Positions 62,601-64,000 of a stretch of 64,000 nt of DNA are shown piece after piece; within the stretch, counting starts at the first letter, position 1, and each line of letters starts with the position of its first letter. Origin of the DNA: Fratercula arctica (lineage: Eukaryota; Chordata; Aves; Charadriiformes; Alcidae); contig CANTUZ010000010.1 in the NCBI GenBank assembly GCA_947846985.1, positions 24,661,095 through 24,725,094 of the forward strand, written 5' to 3'. The notes beneath the pieces are model-generated. The model did not search any database. It saw nothing but the letters and a program-made list of their open reading frames with translations, and was not told the DNA's origin. Position numbers and translations under genes: made by a program.

Positions 62601-64000
62601 GTAATGTGAGAAACTCTCATGCTATATTATTATAGTCTGAATTGTTTCCATCATTTTGGGTTAAGTAATTCCCCACTATCCATCTCTAAAGTGCAAACAG
62701 TACAGCCTTGATGTGCCCCAGGGAAAGGAAGCAAACCAGCCTTTGAATCTTTACCCAACCTTACTGCTCATATTTTGCTTTCAGTGAATAACTGTTCAAA
62801 TCCTTTAATATTTCATTCCCATAAAAATATATTTACCAGGGGTTTTTGTGGCAGCAGTGAGGCTGTGTTTATTATTTTAGGAACACCACACGACTGGCTT
62901 TAGAGAAAAGACAAGGCAGGAGCGCAGAGTGCTGCAAATCTATCAGCGAACAGCATGTTTTCCCACCTGTTGAGGCAGCAACCGCAATAACAGATGCACA
63001 TAATAATTACCTGTACCTCAAAGGCAGCACCAAGTCCTGCACCTTCTGCTCCCTACCTAGCAGACAGCTTGGTGATGGAATTACGGAAGAGGAGCTCCGA
63101 GAGAGTAGAGTAGGTAGTGCTTTGTGAAGAACAAAAGAGCAGCTCTTATTAAGAGAAACTGGAAAGTGGAAGATGAGAAGGAAAGATCTGAGGCACCATG
63201 ATGCTAAAATAAGGGTGGAGTTAAGGAACTCCAGGAGCCTGCCTTATTTTTAGAGTGGTGGTCAGGTTTTTGCTAATACCTTTTCCAAGGCTGCTCTCAT
63301 TTGTCCTCTTAAGATCAGAGATAATTTCTACTGATACATAGGTGCCCCACACACCTACTGGAGCCCACTCCTCCTCAGAGATGGATCTCCCTGCAGGGGC
63401 AAGAGTGGTATGTGCCCCTGTAGGGTAAGGGACTCATCTCAGTAAGTGACACCATGAGTGACCATGACTGTGTGCCAGGACCCTGTTCCTCTTCTCGTCC
63501 CTGCTGCCTGACACTGTGATCACACTGGAGCTACACTACACTTTTGTTTTCAAGTGCCCCAGAGCATCTGGTGTAAGAAGGGCTGGGGACAGAATGGGGA
63601 GCAGGGGTGCAGAGCAGGTGGTGAAATACCTTTGGTCTTTCCTACTGAAGTGGTGAGGCTTACGAGGATCTTTTTCTCCCCTTCCTCTGACTACCAAGAG
63701 GAATGAGGTGACGTTTGGCTGGGTGAGGACCAGACCGTATGAGCTCTGGAGTGGGTTGTGAGCTCTGGAGTGGGTTGTACCATGGCAGTCCCTCACTTGC
63801 AGGAACAGATCCTTCCTAGCAGGGATTTGCAGGGAAAGAGAATGATCTCAGCCCCGATTTAATCTTGACAGAAGCAGATGATGAGAAGACTGTGTGCTGA
63901 GTTGGAGTTTTCCTTTGAATTCCTACGGTGTTGAAGGCAGCGCTATAAATAGACACAGTATCCTTTTTACCCTGGTACAGTTCTGTCTCCAGCTCCCCAT
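59661..64000. other. Far upstream flank; no gene seen
   Basis: No recognisable exon on either strand. It contains a short imperfect repeat (60149-60179, two copies of TATAG(CA)GTGACACAAC-like sequence), a perfect 19-bp tandem duplication (63741-63778), and a MEF2-type site on the minus strand (63244-63253, CTAAAAATAA). The next gene of the usual vertebrate order was not reached. Confidence 0.6.
63741..63778 (+). repeat. Perfect 19-bp tandem duplication
   Basis: GAGCTCTGGAGTGGGTTGT occurs twice back to back with no mismatch. The lack of divergence suggests a recent slippage event. Confidence 0.95.

Noticed and set aside
1..64000. CRISPR arrays, operons, bacterial mobile elements, tRNA or rRNA genes
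   Set aside because: The window is vertebrate nuclear DNA with spliced genes, and nothing resembling these was seen.

Overview
This is vertebrate nuclear DNA, most likely from a bird. Coding sequence is sparse and split into short exons with GT-AG splice sites and kilobase introns. Recognisable interspersed repeats are few. The one clear young-type repeat is a CR1 LINE 3' end (59369-59660) finishing in the ATTCTATGATTC tail typical of sauropsid CR1. The species cannot be fixed from the sequence alone.

The window holds two tandem, same-strand (minus) genes for atypical dual-specificity phosphatases (DUSPs). At the left is DUSP29 (older name DUPD1). Its first coding exon (13711-13886) and its 221-bp middle exon (3614-3834) are present, and the last exon, with the HCX5R active site, lies beyond base 1. 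About 27 kb to the right is a complete three-exon DUSP13B (TMDP-type; older name DUSP13): exon 1 at 49899-50089, exon 2 at 48975-49195, exon 3 at 41089-41303. The joined reading frame is 208 residues with the active-site motif HCAMGISRS. The two genes share exon phases and an exactly 221-bp middle exon, which marks them as tandem duplicates. Known family biology places both in muscle or testis, dephosphorylating MAPK-pathway proteins. The neighbour order DUSP29-DUSP13 matches my recollection of the vertebrate block near KAT6B and SAMD8, but neither of those genes is seen here.

Layout: 1-3613 DUSP29 intron 2 (partial); 3835-13710 DUSP29 intron 1, with an old LINE reverse-transcriptase remnant near 9.5-9.8 kb; 13925-40880 intergenic; 40880-50090 DUSP13B, with a 7.7-kb intron 2 that contains a small CpG cluster; 50091-64000 upstream flank of DUSP13B, with an AT-rich tract near 53.2-53.9 kb and the CR1 element. 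Most open frames outside the five exons look like chance frames.

I found no evidence of a new biological system. The most interesting local feature is a tandem repeat that copies the exon 1 splice donor of DUSP29. Use of the second donor would add an immediate in-frame stop. Other points are an Asn-to-Asp change in a conserved DUSP13B motif, the apparent absence of a DUSP13A copy, and the intronic CpG cluster.
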